This document shows positions 35,301-44,078 of a DNA stretch of 64,000 bases, piece after piece. The notes below the pieces were generated by a model. That model was given only the letters and a program-made list of their open reading frames with translations, was not told the DNA's origin and did not search any database. Each line of letters starts with the position of its first letter. Position 1 is the stretch's first letter. The stretch spans positions 310,001-374,000 of the forward strand of contig NZ_JAIUJY010000004.1 of the NCBI RefSeq assembly GCF_020166105.1. Reading direction: 5' to 3'. Made by a program: the position numbers and the translations under genes. The stretch comes from Blastococcus sp. LR1. GTDB lineage: Bacteria; Actinomycetota; Actinomycetes; Mycobacteriales; Geodermatophilaceae.

Positions 35301-36115
35301 CCGCCCCTGGCCGGCGCGGGCTGGCGATCATCGGCGGCGGGAAGATGGGGGAGGCCCTGCTGTCCGGGCTGGTCCGCCGCGGCGGACCGGACGGGATCGT
35401 CGTCTGCGAGCGCAGCGAGGAGCGGGCGCGCGAGCTCGCCGATCGCTACGGCGTGGGCACCGTCGACCTCGCGGGGGCCGCGGGGCGTGCCCGGGTGCTG
35501 CTGCTCGCGGTCAAGCCGCAGGACATCGACGGGCTGCTCGGCCTGATCGCCGAGCACGTCGACACCGGGCACCTCGTGGTCTCCATCGCCGCGGGCGTGC
35601 CCACGGCGCGCATCGAGGCGGCGCTCCCCGAGGGCGTCCCGGTGGTGCGGGTCATGCCCAACACCCCGGCGCTGGTCGACGAGGGCATGAGCGTGCTCTC
35701 GCCGGGAGCGCACGCGGGGGAGGCGGACCTGGACGAGGCGGAGGCGCTGCTGGCGGCCGTGGGCCGGGTGCGCCGCGTGCCGGAGGCCCAGCAGGACGCC
35801 GCCACCGCGCTGTCGGGCAGTGGCCCGGCCTACTTCTTCTTCCTGGTCGAGGCCATGGTGGACGCCGGCATCCTGCTCGGGCTGCCGCGCGCGCTGGCCG
35901 CGGACCTGATCGTGCAGACCGCCCTGGGCGCGGCCGTGATGATGCGCGACTCCGGGGAGCACCCGGTGCAGCTGCGGGAGGCGGTCACCAGTCCCGGGGG
36001 GACGACGATCGCCGCGATCCGCGAGCTGGAGCGGCACGGGGTCCGTGCGGCACTGATCGCCGCCATCGAGGCCGCGCACGCCCGCTCGGTGGAGCTGGGA
36101 GTCGACAAGTCGTGA
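35297..36115 (+). CDS. proC: Pyrroline-5-carboxylate reductase
   Basis: 272 residues. Reduces P5C to proline with NAD(P)H. The Rossmann motif is LAIIGGGKMGEALLSG; VVRVMPNTPALV, ALSGSGPAYFFFLVEAM and the signature REAVTSPGGTTIAAIRELE are clear. GTG 35297 is chosen because similarity begins directly after it and it overlaps the upstream small ORF. Order matches Rv0500. An 8-bp hairpin (GAGTCGAC / GTCGACTC, 36099-36124) spans its stop codon and may help end transcription. Confidence 0.95.
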   Translation: MTAPGRRGLAIIGGGKMGEALLSGLVRRGGPDGIVVCERSEERARELADRYGVGTVDLAGAAGRARVLLLAVKPQDIDGLLGLIAEHVDTGHLVVSIAAGVPTARIEAALPEGVPVVRVMPNTPALVDEGMSVLSPGAHAGEADLDEAEALLAAVGRVRRVPEAQQDAATALSGSGPAYFFFLVEAMVDAGILLGLPRALAADLIVQTALGAAVMMRDSGEHPVQLREAVTSPGGTTIAAIRELERHGVRAALIAAIEAAHARSVELGVDKS

Positions 36116-36409
36116 CGTCGACTCGTCGACCGTCACCCAGCGGAGCGGGGCGAACACAGTAGCTCCTGTCCGGGCGAATTTCACGAACGCTGCGTGATCG
36201 GCTCTTCACCGTGTCGCTGGACGCGCCGGAACGCCTGTGTCGCGTGTTGCAGTCGTGTAGTTCTGCCGAGGACGGACCGGTCCGCCTGTTCGTTTCATCC
36301 ATCGCTTCTGTCACGCCCGTCCCCTTACGCTCAGTACCAGCGCATGCGTGTTCAGTTGCCGGTGGGGAAGCCGGCGCCACGACGTGAGCTAGGTACCGGA
36401 GACGAAGAC
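36116..36409. other. Intergenic region before excisionase-type HTH gene
   Basis: 294 bases of lower GC than neighbours. It holds a -10-like TACGCT (36326-36331), about 75 bases before the start at 36410, and the right half of the hairpin over the proC stop. No ORF of note is seen. Confidence 0.5.
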
Positions 36410-36754
36410 ATGACCATGCCCCAGCGCCACGCTGCAGCCACCGTCGTCCGCCCGGGGATGCCCGTCCCGCGCCCGATGGGCCGCCCCATGCAGGCCTCCG
36501 CCGTCGCCCGCCCGGTGCCGGCCGCCCACCCCGCCGCGATGCCGATCGGCCGCCCCTCGGTGCCGGCCCCCCGCGCCGCCGTCACGTTCCTGACCGTTGC
36601 CGAGGTCGCCTCGATGATGCGGGTCTCCAAGATGACCGTGTACCGCCTCGTGCACGCCGGTGAGCTCTCCGCCGTCCGCGTCGGCCGCTCGTTCCGCGTG
36701 CCGGAGCGCGCCGTGCAGGACTACCTGCGCGACGCCTACACCGACATCGCCTGA
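36410..36754 (+). CDS. Excisionase-family (MerR-like) HTH DNA-binding protein
   Basis: 114 residues. A low-complexity N-terminus (about 1-57) rich in Pro, Ala, Met and Arg precedes the HTH: FLTVAEVASMMRVSKMTVYRLVHAGELSAVRVGRSFRVPERAVQDYL. It matches Rv0500A, which lies between proC and the bS22 gene in mycobacteria. Its targets are unknown to me. GGAGACGAAG precedes the ATG. The N-terminal extension is longer than in the mycobacterial protein. Confidence 0.88.
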   Translation: MTMPQRHAAATVVRPGMPVPRPMGRPMQASAVARPVPAAHPAAMPIGRPSVPAPRAAVTFLTVAEVASMMRVSKMTVYRLVHAGELSAVRVGRSFRVPERAVQDYLRDAYTDIA

Positions 36755-36764
36755 GAGAAGGAAA

Positions 36765-36784
36765 CGGCGACAACGACGTCGCCG
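36765..36784 (+). terminator. Short hairpin after HTH gene
   Basis: Perfect 7-bp stem CGGCGAC / GTCGCCG with a 6-nt loop, 10 bases after the stop codon; no U-tract. Possible terminator. Confidence 0.45.
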
Positions 36785-36787
36785 GAA

Positions 36788-36817
36788 TGCAGTGCTCTGC
36801 AGTGCTCTGCAGTGTCA
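36788..36817. repeat. 10-bp direct repeats upstream of bS22 gene
   Basis: TGCAGTGCTC twice in tandem, then TGCAGTGTCA: three TGCAGTG on the same DNA face (10-bp period). Could be binding sites or a slippage tract. Confidence 0.55.
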
Positions 36818-36883
36818 CGCCGAGTGGGCCCGGAGGGTCCGCGCAGGCGTGGCGAAACGGCTCCGAGCCCCTCGGGGGCGGCA

Positions 36884-36913
36884 CCTGGCCGCGGTGTCGC
36901 CCGGAGGGCGACA
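36884..36913. repeat. Second hairpin repeat family, copy B
   Basis: CCTGGCCGCGGTGTCG followed by CCCGGAGGGCGACA. It folds as TGTCGCCC-GGA-GGGCGACA (36895-36913). It shares a 16-base identical block with copy A (27645) and differs in the stem by a compensating C-G to T-A pair. A -10-like TACGCT follows at 36935-36940. Confidence 0.6.
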
Positions 36914-37012
36914 GTGTCGTAGCGCGGCCTCGGGTACGCTCGGTCGCCGAGCGACGCCGGAGACATCCGGCGGTCGCGCTCAGCTGTTCACTGTCGACGT
37001 CGGGAGCACCAC

Positions 37013-37111
37013 GTGGGTTCGGTCATCAAGAAGCGGCGCAAGCGGATGGCGAAGAAGAAGCACCGCAAGCTGCTGAAGAAGACGCGCGTTCAGCGTCGCA
37101 ACAAGAAGTGA
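37013..37111 (+). CDS. Small ribosomal protein bS22 (AURKAIP1/COX24-type)
   Basis: A 32-residue, extremely basic peptide (MGSVIKKRRKRMAKKKHRKL, then LKKTRVQRRNKK). It matches the 33-residue Rv0500B/bS22 found in the mycobacterial small ribosomal subunit. GTG start with GGGAG upstream. A 7-bp hairpin (CGCCGGA / TCCGGCG, 36955-36972) lies in its leader. It sits between the HTH and epimerase genes, as in mycobacteria. Confidence 0.92.
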   Translation: MGSVIKKRRKRMAKKKHRKLLKKTRVQRRNKK

Positions 37112-37121
37112 GCTGACGCTC

Positions 37122-38228
37122 GTGCCGCCCGCGGTCGTCCTCGTCACCGGTGTGAGCCGGTGGCTGGGTGGTGCGCTGGCGGCCGAGCTCGCAGCAGACC
37201 CGGCGATCGAGCGGGTCATCGGTGTGGACACCGTCCCGCCGTCCCCGGCGATGCTCCGCCGGCTGGGTCGCACCGAGTTCGTGCGGGCCGACATCCGCAA
37301 CCCGCTGATCGGCAAGGTCATCGCGGCGGCGTCGGTCGACACCGTGGTGCACATGAACATCAGCTCCACGCCCGCCGGCTCCGGTGGGCGGGTGCCGATG
37401 AAGGAACTCAACGTCATCGGCACGATGCAGCTGCTCGCGGCTTGCCAGCGCGCGCCGTCGGTGCGCCGGTTCGTCCTGAAGTCCACGAGCGCGGTCTACG
37501 GCGCCTCGTCGCGGGATCCCGCCGTCTTCACCGAGTCGATGCAGGCCCGCCAGGTGCCCTCGGGCGGTTTCGCCAAGGACAGCGTCGACATCGAGGGCTA
37601 CGTCCGCTCGTTCGGCCGCCGCCGTCCCGACGTCGACGTCGCGGTCCTGCGGTTCACCAACTTCATCGGTCCGCGGATCGACTCGCTGCTCACCGGATTC
37701 CTCCGGATGCCGCTGGTGCCGACCGCGCTCGGCTACGACGCGCGCGTCCAGCTGCTGCACGAGGACGACGCGCTCGCCGTGCTCACCCGCGCCACCACCG
37801 GGCCCTTCGCCGGCACGGTCAACGTCGGTGGCGAGGGGACCCTGCTGCTCTCGCAGGCCATCCGGCGCCTGGGCCGCGTCGAGGTACCGCTGCCGTCGCC
37901 GAGCCTGGGATCGATCGGCCGGCTCTCCCGTCGCTTCGGGTTCGTGGACTACTCCCCGGAGCAGATGCGCTTCCTGAACTTCGGCCGGGTCGTGGACACC
38001 ACGAGGCTCCGCACCGAGTTCGGCTACACGCCGCGGTACTCGACGGCCGCCGCACTCGCCGACTACGCGCGTACCGTCCCACCGGTGATCGACCCGAAGA
38101 CGGTCCGTTCGGTGTCCGGCGGCCTCACCTCGCTGCTGCACCGGGCGGGCGACACCGCTGCCGCTGTGGAGCGACGACTGCGTCCGGCCCCGCCGCTGCC
38201 GGGGCTGCGGGCGGTGCGCGATGCCTGA
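37122..38228 (+). CDS. NAD-dependent epimerase/dehydratase (GalE2-like)
   Basis: A 368-residue extended SDR. The N-terminal motif is VLVTGVSRWLGGAL (a variant GxxxxxG). SSTPAGSGG and KSTSAVYGASSRDPAVF hold the catalytic Ser/Thr region, but the usual YxxxK tyrosine is not obvious (FAKDSVDIEGYVR follows), so catalysis is doubtful. It matches Rv0501. It follows the bS22 gene by 10 bases and overlaps the acyltransferase gene by 8 bases. Confidence 0.82.
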   Translation: MPPAVVLVTGVSRWLGGALAAELAADPAIERVIGVDTVPPSPAMLRRLGRTEFVRADIRNPLIGKVIAAASVDTVVHMNISSTPAGSGGRVPMKELNVIGTMQLLAACQRAPSVRRFVLKSTSAVYGASSRDPAVFTESMQARQVPSGGFAKDSVDIEGYVRSFGRRRPDVDVAVLRFTNFIGPRIDSLLTGFLRMPLVPTALGYDARVQLLHEDDALAVLTRATTGPFAGTVNVGGEGTLLLSQAIRRLGRVEVPLPSPSLGSIGRLSRRFGFVDYSPEQMRFLNFGRVVDTTRLRTEFGYTPRYSTAAALADYARTVPPVIDPKTVRSVSGGLTSLLHRAGDTAAAVERRLRPAPPLPGLRAVRDA

Positions 38229-39129
38229 GGCCCGCGTGATCCCGCTGCGTCCGGACGACGACGAGCCCTTCGTCCCGCTGCCGGCGCCGCCCGCCTGGGA
38301 CGACCAGGTCGCCGGCGGGCTGGACTTCCTGGAGCGCCGGCTCACCGGGGAGTACGAGACCGACGAGTTCGGCTTCGACCCCGACCTGGCCGACCACGTG
38401 CTGCTGCCGATCCTGCGGCCGCTCTTCCAGAAGTGGTTCCGGGTGGAGACCTTCGGCCTGGAGAACGTGCCGGCCGACAGCGGGGCGCTGGTCGTGGCCA
38501 ACCACTCGGGCACGATCCCGATCGACGCGCTGATGACCACGGTCGCCCTGCACGACGAGCACCCGGCCTCCCGCCGGTTCCGTCTCCTCGGCGCCGACCT
38601 GGTCTTCGACATCCCGCTGGTGGGTGCTATGGCCCGCAAGCTGGGCGCCACCCTCGCCTGCAACGAGGACGCCGAGCGGCTGCTCACCGAGGGCGAGCTG
38701 GTCGGGGTCTTCCCCGAGGGCTTCAAGGGCATCGGCAAGCCGTTCCGCGACCGCTACACCCTCCAGCGCTTCGGGCGCGGTGGCTTCGTCTCGGCGGCGC
38801 TGCGCACCGGCGCGCCGATCATCCCGTGCGCCATCGTCGGCGCCGAGGAGATCTACCCGATGATCGGGAACGCGAAGACCGCGGCCCGGCTGCTGGGGGT
38901 GCCGTACTTCCCGATCACGCCGACGTTCCCGCTCCTCGGTCCGCTCGGGCTGGTGCCGCTGCCCTCGAAGTGGCTGATCGCCTTCGGCGAGCCGATCGAG
39001 ACGGCGTCCTACGGGCCGGCGGCGGCCGAGGACCCGATGCTGGTCTTCAACCTGACCGACCAGGTGCGCGAGACGATCCAGCACTCGCTGTACCAGCTGC
39101 TGCTCCGCCGCAGGTCCGTCTTCAGTTAA
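38221..39129 (+). CDS. Lysophospholipid acyltransferase family protein
   Basis: 302 residues of the PlsC/LPLAT family. The HX4D motif is in ANHSGTIPIDALM and the second block is VFPEGFKGIGKPF. It matches Rv0502 and probably acylates a lipid or glycerolipid precursor at the membrane surface; no clear transmembrane helix is seen. It overlaps the epimerase gene by 8 bases. A palindromic repeat begins 1 base after its stop. Confidence 0.88.
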   Translation: MPEARVIPLRPDDDEPFVPLPAPPAWDDQVAGGLDFLERRLTGEYETDEFGFDPDLADHVLLPILRPLFQKWFRVETFGLENVPADSGALVVANHSGTIPIDALMTTVALHDEHPASRRFRLLGADLVFDIPLVGAMARKLGATLACNEDAERLLTEGELVGVFPEGFKGIGKPFRDRYTLQRFGRGGFVSAALRTGAPIIPCAIVGAEEIYPMIGNAKTAARLLGVPYFPITPTFPLLGPLGLVPLPSKWLIAFGEPIETASYGPAAAEDPMLVFNLTDQVRETIQHSLYQLLLRRRSVFS

Positions 39130-39130
39130 A

Positions 39131-39190
39131 GGACCCTCGTCCCCCCACGCCTCGCTCCGCTCGGCGCGGGCCTCTGACGAGGGCCGTTCC
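39131..39190. repeat. Palindromic intergenic repeat, copy 4
   Basis: GGACCCTCGTC ... GACGAGGGCCGTTCC with perfect 8-bp arms CCCTCGTC / GACGAGGG; the interior resembles copy 3. A stray right-arm piece GGGGGCCGTTCC follows at 39202-39213. Lies between converging genes. Confidence 0.75.
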
Positions 39191-39219
39191 ATCCCGTCAC
39201 CGGGGGCCGTTCCAGCGCT

Positions 39220-40149
39220 TCACCAGGGGAGCTTGTCGCGCCTCCGCAGGGCGATGGCGCCGCCGACCAGGCCTCCGGAGAGCGCGGCGGCAGCCACGGT
39301 GGGCACGCCGATCTTCGCGGCCTTGCGTCCGGTGCGGAAGTCACGGATCGTCCAGCCGCGCGCCTTCGCGGCGGCCCGGAGCTCGGTGTCGGGGTTGACC
39401 GCGACGGCGGTGCCGCAGAGCGACAGCATCGGCAGGTCGTTGGACGAGTCGCTGTAGGCCGTGCAGCGGGAGAGGTCCAGCCCCTCGCGCTCGGCGAGGG
39501 CGAGCACCGCCTCGGCCTTGGCGGGGCCGTGCATCATCTCGCCGACGAGCCGGCCGGTGTAGCGGCCGTCGACGACCTCGGAGACGGTGCCGAGGGCACC
39601 GGTGAGCCCGAGTCGCTGGGCGATGATCGAGGCCAGCTCGACCGGCGTGGCGGTCACCAGCCAGACCCGCTGGCCGGCGTCGAGGTGCTTCTGCGCCAGG
39701 ATCCGCGTGCCCGACCAGATGCGGTCGGCCATGAGCTCGTCGTAGATCTCCTCGCCGGCCTGCGTGATCTCGGCGACCTCGCGGCCGGCGACGAAGGCCA
39801 GCGCGTTCTCCCGGATGGAGAGCATGTCGTCGGGGCTGCCCTCAGTGCCGCCGACGCGGAACTTCAGCTGCTGCCAGATGAAGCCGGCCATGTCGCGGGT
39901 GGAGAAGTACTTGCGGGCGGCCAGTCCACGGGCGAACCAGAAGAGCGAGGCGCCCATCATCATCGTGTTGTCGACGTCGAAGAACGCGGCACCCGTGAGG
40001 TCGGGCTCCCGCACGGGCGGCGCGGCCACCTCTGCGGCCGCCGCGGACGCGGCTCCGGCGACGTGCGCGCGGGTGTCCTCGTCGGCCTCGACGACCGGTC
40101 GTCCTCCGCGGCCTCGCACCGTCCATCGCGGCACAACGACCTCCTGCAC
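39220..40149 (-). CDS. HAD-IB family phosphatase (SerB1-like) with C-terminal helix
   Basis: 309 residues. The nucleophile motif is FFDVDNT (D58, D60); VTATPVELA and [11 protein letters not shown] provide motifs II and IV. This group resembles Rv0505c (SerB1) but is often of unknown substrate. An N-terminal segment of about 50 residues precedes the HAD core, and the C-terminus has a hydrophobic run ([17 protein letters not shown]) that may anchor it in the membrane. A shorter start is possible. Confidence 0.85.
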   Translation of the reverse strand: MQEVVVPRWTVRGRGGRPVVEADEDTRAHVAGAASAAAAEVAAPPVREPDLTGAAFFDVDNTMMMGASLFWFARGLAARKYFSTRDMAGFIWQQLKFRVGGTEGSPDDMLSIRENALAFVAGREVAEITQAGEEIYDELMADRIWSGTRILAQKHLDAGQRVWLVTATPVELASIIAQRLGLTGALGTVSEVVDGRYTGRLVGEMMHGPAKAEAVLALAEREGLDLSRCTAYSDSSNDLPMLSLCGTAVAVNPDTELRAAAKARGWTIRDFRTGRKAAKIGVPTVAAAALSGGLVGGAIALRRRDKLPW

Positions 40150-40218
40150 TCGTCTGGCGGCGTCCGATCCCGACTCCTGCGACCCTAGCCGTACCGCCGG
40201 GTCACAACAGGAGCGGAG

Positions 40219-41361
40219 TCAGCAGTTCCCGATGGTCGCCAGGGGCGGCAGGCAGATCCGGATGGGGCCGGGCAGCGGAACGGCGACGGCCGGAGGTGGC
40301 GTGGGCCGGCCGGTCGCACCGTTCGGAGCCCCGGGAAGGGGCAGCTCCGGCACCGGCAGCGGGCCGCCGGGCGGCGGCGTCACGGTGGTGGGCAGCCCGC
40401 CCGGGCCCGGAGCGGGGACCGCGCCGGTCGGTCCGGCCTCGGTGCCGGGAGCTCCCGGCACGGGCGCCGGCGGGACCGGTGCGGTCGGGACGGCGGACGG
40501 AGCGGACGGTCCGGTCGCGACAGGGGGCGGTGCGGGGAGCTCGTCGGTGCCGGCCGGCGGCTCCTCGGCGGCGCAGAGACCGGGCACCGGGCCCAGGTCG
40601 TCCTCACCGACCGTGACCGGGCCCTCGGGGCAGCGCAGCGCGGTCGACAGCCCCGCGGTGCGCGTGGTCAGCGCGCGGAGCAGGTCCACCGACTCGGCCA
40701 GGGCGGGGGCGGCGTCCGCGGGCACGTCCGGGCCGACGCTGGTGAGGCCGGAGGACTGCTGCTCGGCCCAGTCGCCGAGGTGACCGAGGACGACGGCATC
40801 GCGGGCCGAGACCGCGCGGGAGGTGAGCAGCGCGGCGCCCTCGGTGGTCTGCCGGTCCATGGTGCGCAGGGTCTGCTCCACCAGTTCCGCGTCACCGGTC
40901 ACCGTGCGCAGCTCGTCCAGGCGGGTGCTGGCCAATTCGAGCAGCGTCTGGCCGCGGCTCTCGCCGGCGAGCGCCAGCTGGGTCTGCTCCGTGCCGCGCT
41001 TGAGGTCGTAGAGGGCGTCGCCCGGCTGCGCACCGGCGGCGACGGCCACCAGCGCGGCCAGTCCGGTGACGCCGACGGCGGCGCCGGCGAGCCCGGCGGT
41101 CAGCCGTCCGCGCCAGCGCGACGGCGGCCGGTCGTCCGCCCGAGCGGCGAGCAGGCGCGAGACGAGGGGACGGGGCGCGGGCTCCGGAGTGCGGACGGCG
41201 GCCATCGCGACCAGCCGTGCCCGGGCGCGGGCCCGGTACTGCGGGTCGGGCCCGTCGTCGAGCCCGGCGGAGAGCGCCTGCAGGCGCGCGACGACCGCGG
41301 CCTCGCGGTCGTCCGCGGAGACCGGGCCGGAGGCCGACGTGCCGTCGTCGTGCCGGATCAC
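40219..41361 (-). CDS. rsbN: DUF5667 membrane protein, RsbN-like anti-sigma
   Basis: 380 residues. A cytoplasmic N-terminus (about 1-85, sigma-binding part in RsbN), one membrane helix (about 87-110) and a DUF5667 region with QPGDALYDLKRGTEQTQLALAGESRGQTLLELASTRLDE lead into a long Pro/Gly-rich outer tail with four cysteines. In Streptomyces, RsbN is the membrane anti-sigma of BldN and is encoded beside it, as here. The helix and DUF5667 are seen; the partnership is inferred from position. The extended proline-rich tail seems unusual. Confidence 0.78.
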   Translation of the reverse strand: MIRHDDGTSASGPVSADDREAAVVARLQALSAGLDDGPDPQYRARARARLVAMAAVRTPEPAPRPLVSRLLAARADDRPPSRWRGRLTAGLAGAAVGVTGLAALVAVAAGAQPGDALYDLKRGTEQTQLALAGESRGQTLLELASTRLDELRTVTGDAELVEQTLRTMDRQTTEGAALLTSRAVSARDAVVLGHLGDWAEQQSSGLTSVGPDVPADAAPALAESVDLLRALTTRTAGLSTALRCPEGPVTVGEDDLGPVPGLCAAEEPPAGTDELPAPPPVATGPSAPSAVPTAPVPPAPVPGAPGTEAGPTGAVPAPGPGGLPTTVTPPPGGPLPVPELPLPGAPNGATGRPTPPPAVAVPLPGPIRICLPPLATIGNC

Positions 41362-41467
41362 CTGCGGCCTCCTGTCCTGTCCGTCCGGGTCCCGCCACCA
41401 CTGGCGGACCGCTCCAGGAGGACAACGACCGGCGGGGCTCCGCGGTTACGCCGGAGCCCGACGTAAT

Positions 41468-42307
41468 TCACCGCAGGCCCTCGGGCAGCAGCCCCGCCAG
41501 CCGCCGGACCGCCCGGTGCTGGAGCGCCTTGATGGCGCCGTCCTTCTTCCCCATGATCTCGGCAGTCTCGGACACGGACAGACCGTGCAGGAAGCGCAGC
41601 ACGATGCACTCCTGCTGCTCGCTCCCCAGCTGTTGCACGCACGCCAGCAGTTGCTGGTTCGTGAGGTACTGCAGGACGGCGTCCTCGGGTCCGTCGGTGA
41701 CCCGGTCGGCGTCCCGCATGTCGGCGGTGCTCACCTCGAGGCGGAACCGGCTGCTCTTCACCTGGTCGCGGATGATGTTGCGCGCGATCGTGACCAGCCA
41801 GGCGCCGACGTCGCGGCCCTGGAACGACAGCGAGTCGATGCGGCGCAGCGCCCGCACGAACGTCTCGCTCGTGACGTCCTCGGCCGTCGCCCGGTCCCCG
41901 ACCCGGTGGTAGGCGTACCGGTGGACGAGGGTCACGTAGTGGTCGTAGAGCCGGCCGAACGCCTCGGCGTCGCCGGCCTGGGCGGCCCGGACCCAGCCCC
42001 AGACGTCGGCGGTGGCCGCCTCGGCCTCCACCGCGGCGATCTCGTCCGCGACCTCCGCCGGCAGCTCGGAGGTCGCCGGCACCTCCACCGGCACGCCGTC
42101 GGACGTCTCGGGGAGCTCGGCGTCGACGGCCGGCGCGGCGGTCTCGGAGAGCTCCGCGTCGTCGGCCGTCACCGGAACGCCGTCGGGCTCGTTGACTGGG
42201 TGCTCGTCGGCCAGGACCTCCGCACTCGGGCGCGGAAAGGGCGTCGGGCGGGGCCGCCGCGGCGCGGGGAGACCGGCCGACCGCTCGGCGTCCAGGGGAT
42301 GGGGCAT
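41468..42307 (-). CDS. bldN: BldN-type ECF sigma factor
   Basis: 279 residues. Sigma region 2 starts at about residue 102 (VWGWVRAAQAGDAEAFGRLYDHYV, LVTIARNIIRDQVKSSRFRLEV) and region 4 at about 205 (QQECIVLRFLHGLSVSETAEIMGKKDGAIKALQHRAVRRL). These are near-identical in style to Streptomyces BldN. The first about 101 residues form an acidic, Pro/Glu-rich extension; BldN is made as a pro-sigma with such an extension that is removed. Processing here is inference. ATG 42307 follows GAGGAGG by 12 bases. Next gene is rsbN-like. Confidence 0.87.
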   Translation of the reverse strand: MPHPLDAERSAGLPAPRRPRPTPFPRPSAEVLADEHPVNEPDGVPVTADDAELSETAAPAVDAELPETSDGVPVEVPATSELPAEVADEIAAVEAEAATADVWGWVRAAQAGDAEAFGRLYDHYVTLVHRYAYHRVGDRATAEDVTSETFVRALRRIDSLSFQGRDVGAWLVTIARNIIRDQVKSSRFRLEVSTADMRDADRVTDGPEDAVLQYLTNQQLLACVQQLGSEQQECIVLRFLHGLSVSETAEIMGKKDGAIKALQHRAVRRLAGLLPEGLR

Positions 42308-42506
42308 GCGGGCGTTCGACCTCCTCGTCGGCCCGCCGTGCCTGGACCGTCTCGTCGCCCCGAACGCCCCGGGAGGGCGTGCGTGGGCTGCGGCGCAAGC
42401 CCCATGGTGACAACATCGCCCGTGCTCGTCCACGCCAGGCTTGCCGGACGCCCCTCTCGAGCGTCCGCCGGTGCCCGGTAGCCGCTCCCCGACGACAGGA
42501 GAACCC

Positions 42507-44078
42507 GTGTCCGACGCAGGCATCTCGCTGGCCGCCCTGGTCCGCGCCGCCGCGCTCCGCGACCCCGGCGCCCCGGCCGTGGTGGCCGGGGACGAGCGGC
42601 TGACCTGGGGCGAGCTGGACGCCGCCGCCGACCGCGTCGCCGCCGGGTACGCAGCGCGGGGCCTGACCGCCGGAGCCCGGGTCGCCGTCCAGCTGCCCAA
42701 CGGGCTGCCCTGGCTGCGCGCGGTGCTCGGCGCACTGCGCGCCGGGCTCACCGTCGTCCCGGTGAACACCGCCTACACCGATCCGGAGCTGGAGCACGTG
42801 CTCACCGACTCCGGGGCGCAGCTGCTGGTCACCTCCGCCGCCCGGGACTCGCTGGCGGGCGTCCAGGTGTGCCCGGGGCCGCCGGAGGGCGAGGGCCCCG
42901 CCGACCCGGTCGCGGACGACCCCTCGGCGCTGGCCTTCCTCTGCTACACGAGCGGAACGACCGGCCGCCCGCGCGGAGCGATGCTCACCGCGGGCGCGCT
43001 GCGCGCCAACCAGGAGCAGTGCCTGGCGATGAGCCCGCCTCCGGTGCGCAGCGACGACCGCGTGCTGCTGGTGCTGCCGCTGTTCCACGTCTACGGGCTC
43101 AACGCCGGCTTCGGGCTGGTCGCCGCCACCGGCGCCTGCGCGGTCCTCGAGGAGACCTTCGATCCCCAGGCGTCCCTGGCGCTGATGGCCGGTGAGCAGA
43201 TCACCGCGGTCCCCGGAGCGCCGCCGATGTACCAGGCCTGGCTCGCCGTGGCCGACGCCACGGGCAGCGACGCCGACCTGCGTCGCGCCTTCGCCGCGGT
43301 CCGGGTCGCCTCCGCGGGCGCCGCGCCGCTGCCCGAGGACGTCTGGCGGGCCATGCGCGACCGTGCCGCGGTGACCGTCTGGGAGGGCTACGGGCTCACC
43401 GAGGCCGCGCCGGTCGTGGCGAGCACCCTGGCCACCGGACGCGCCAAGCCGGCCTGCATCGGCGGAGCGGTCCCGGGACTGGAGCTCGTGCTGCGCGACA
43501 CGGCCTCGATCGGCGCGGTCACCGTCGACCTCCCCGACGAGGAGAGCGGAACCGGCGAGGACGACGGCGGCGACTCCGACGAGGGGCCGGGCGAGATCTG
43601 GGTGCGCGGCCCGAACCTGTTCTCCGGCTACTGGCCCGACGGCGTCGACGGCCCGGACGCCGACGGATGGCTCGGGACCGGCGACCTCGCCTACCGCGAC
43701 GCCGACGGCGACCTGCACCTGGTCGACCGGCGCAGCGACCTGATCCTGGTGAGCGGCTTCAACGTCTACCCGGCCGAGGTGGAGCGGGTGCTCGACCAGC
43801 ACCCCGCCCTCGTGGAGAGCGCCGTGATCGGGGTGCCCGATCCCCGGACGGGTGCGGCCGTGCGCGCGGTCGTCGTCCTCGTGCCCGGGCAGACGCTCAC
43901 CGTGGAGGAGCTGCAGACCTTCGCGGGGCAGTCGCTGGCCCGCTACAAGGTGCCGACGTCGGTGCACTTCCTGTCCTCGCTGCCGCACTCGCTCACCGGC
44001 AAGGTCAGCCGGGCCCGGCTGCGCGAGCTGGGACTGACCGGCGCGGACGTGGACGACGCGGTGCCGGCCGGTGGCTGA
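42507..44078 (+). CDS. Class I adenylate-forming acyl-CoA ligase
   Basis: 523 residues of the ANL superfamily. P-loop-like motif YTSGTTGRPRGAM, A5 WEGYGLTEAAPV, A7/A8 GWLGTGDLAYRDADGDLHLVDRR and catalytic lysine in SLTGKVSRARL. It would activate a carboxylic acid (fatty or aromatic) as acyl-AMP and load CoA; substrate unknown. An acidic insert (about 352-372, DEESGTGEDDGGDSDEG) precedes the A6 region and is unusual. GTG 42507 has AGGAG upstream. It overlaps the glutaredoxin-like gene by 8 bases. Confidence 0.88.
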   Translation: MSDAGISLAALVRAAALRDPGAPAVVAGDERLTWGELDAAADRVAAGYAARGLTAGARVAVQLPNGLPWLRAVLGALRAGLTVVPVNTAYTDPELEHVLTDSGAQLLVTSAARDSLAGVQVCPGPPEGEGPADPVADDPSALAFLCYTSGTTGRPRGAMLTAGALRANQEQCLAMSPPPVRSDDRVLLVLPLFHVYGLNAGFGLVAATGACAVLEETFDPQASLALMAGEQITAVPGAPPMYQAWLAVADATGSDADLRRAFAAVRVASAGAAPLPEDVWRAMRDRAAVTVWEGYGLTEAAPVVASTLATGRAKPACIGGAVPGLELVLRDTASIGAVTVDLPDEESGTGEDDGGDSDEGPGEIWVRGPNLFSGYWPDGVDGPDADGWLGTGDLAYRDADGDLHLVDRRSDLILVSGFNVYPAEVERVLDQHPALVESAVIGVPDPRTGAAVRAVVVLVPGQTLTVEELQTFAGQSLARYKVPTSVHFLSSLPHSLTGKVSRARLRELGLTGADVDDAVPAGG

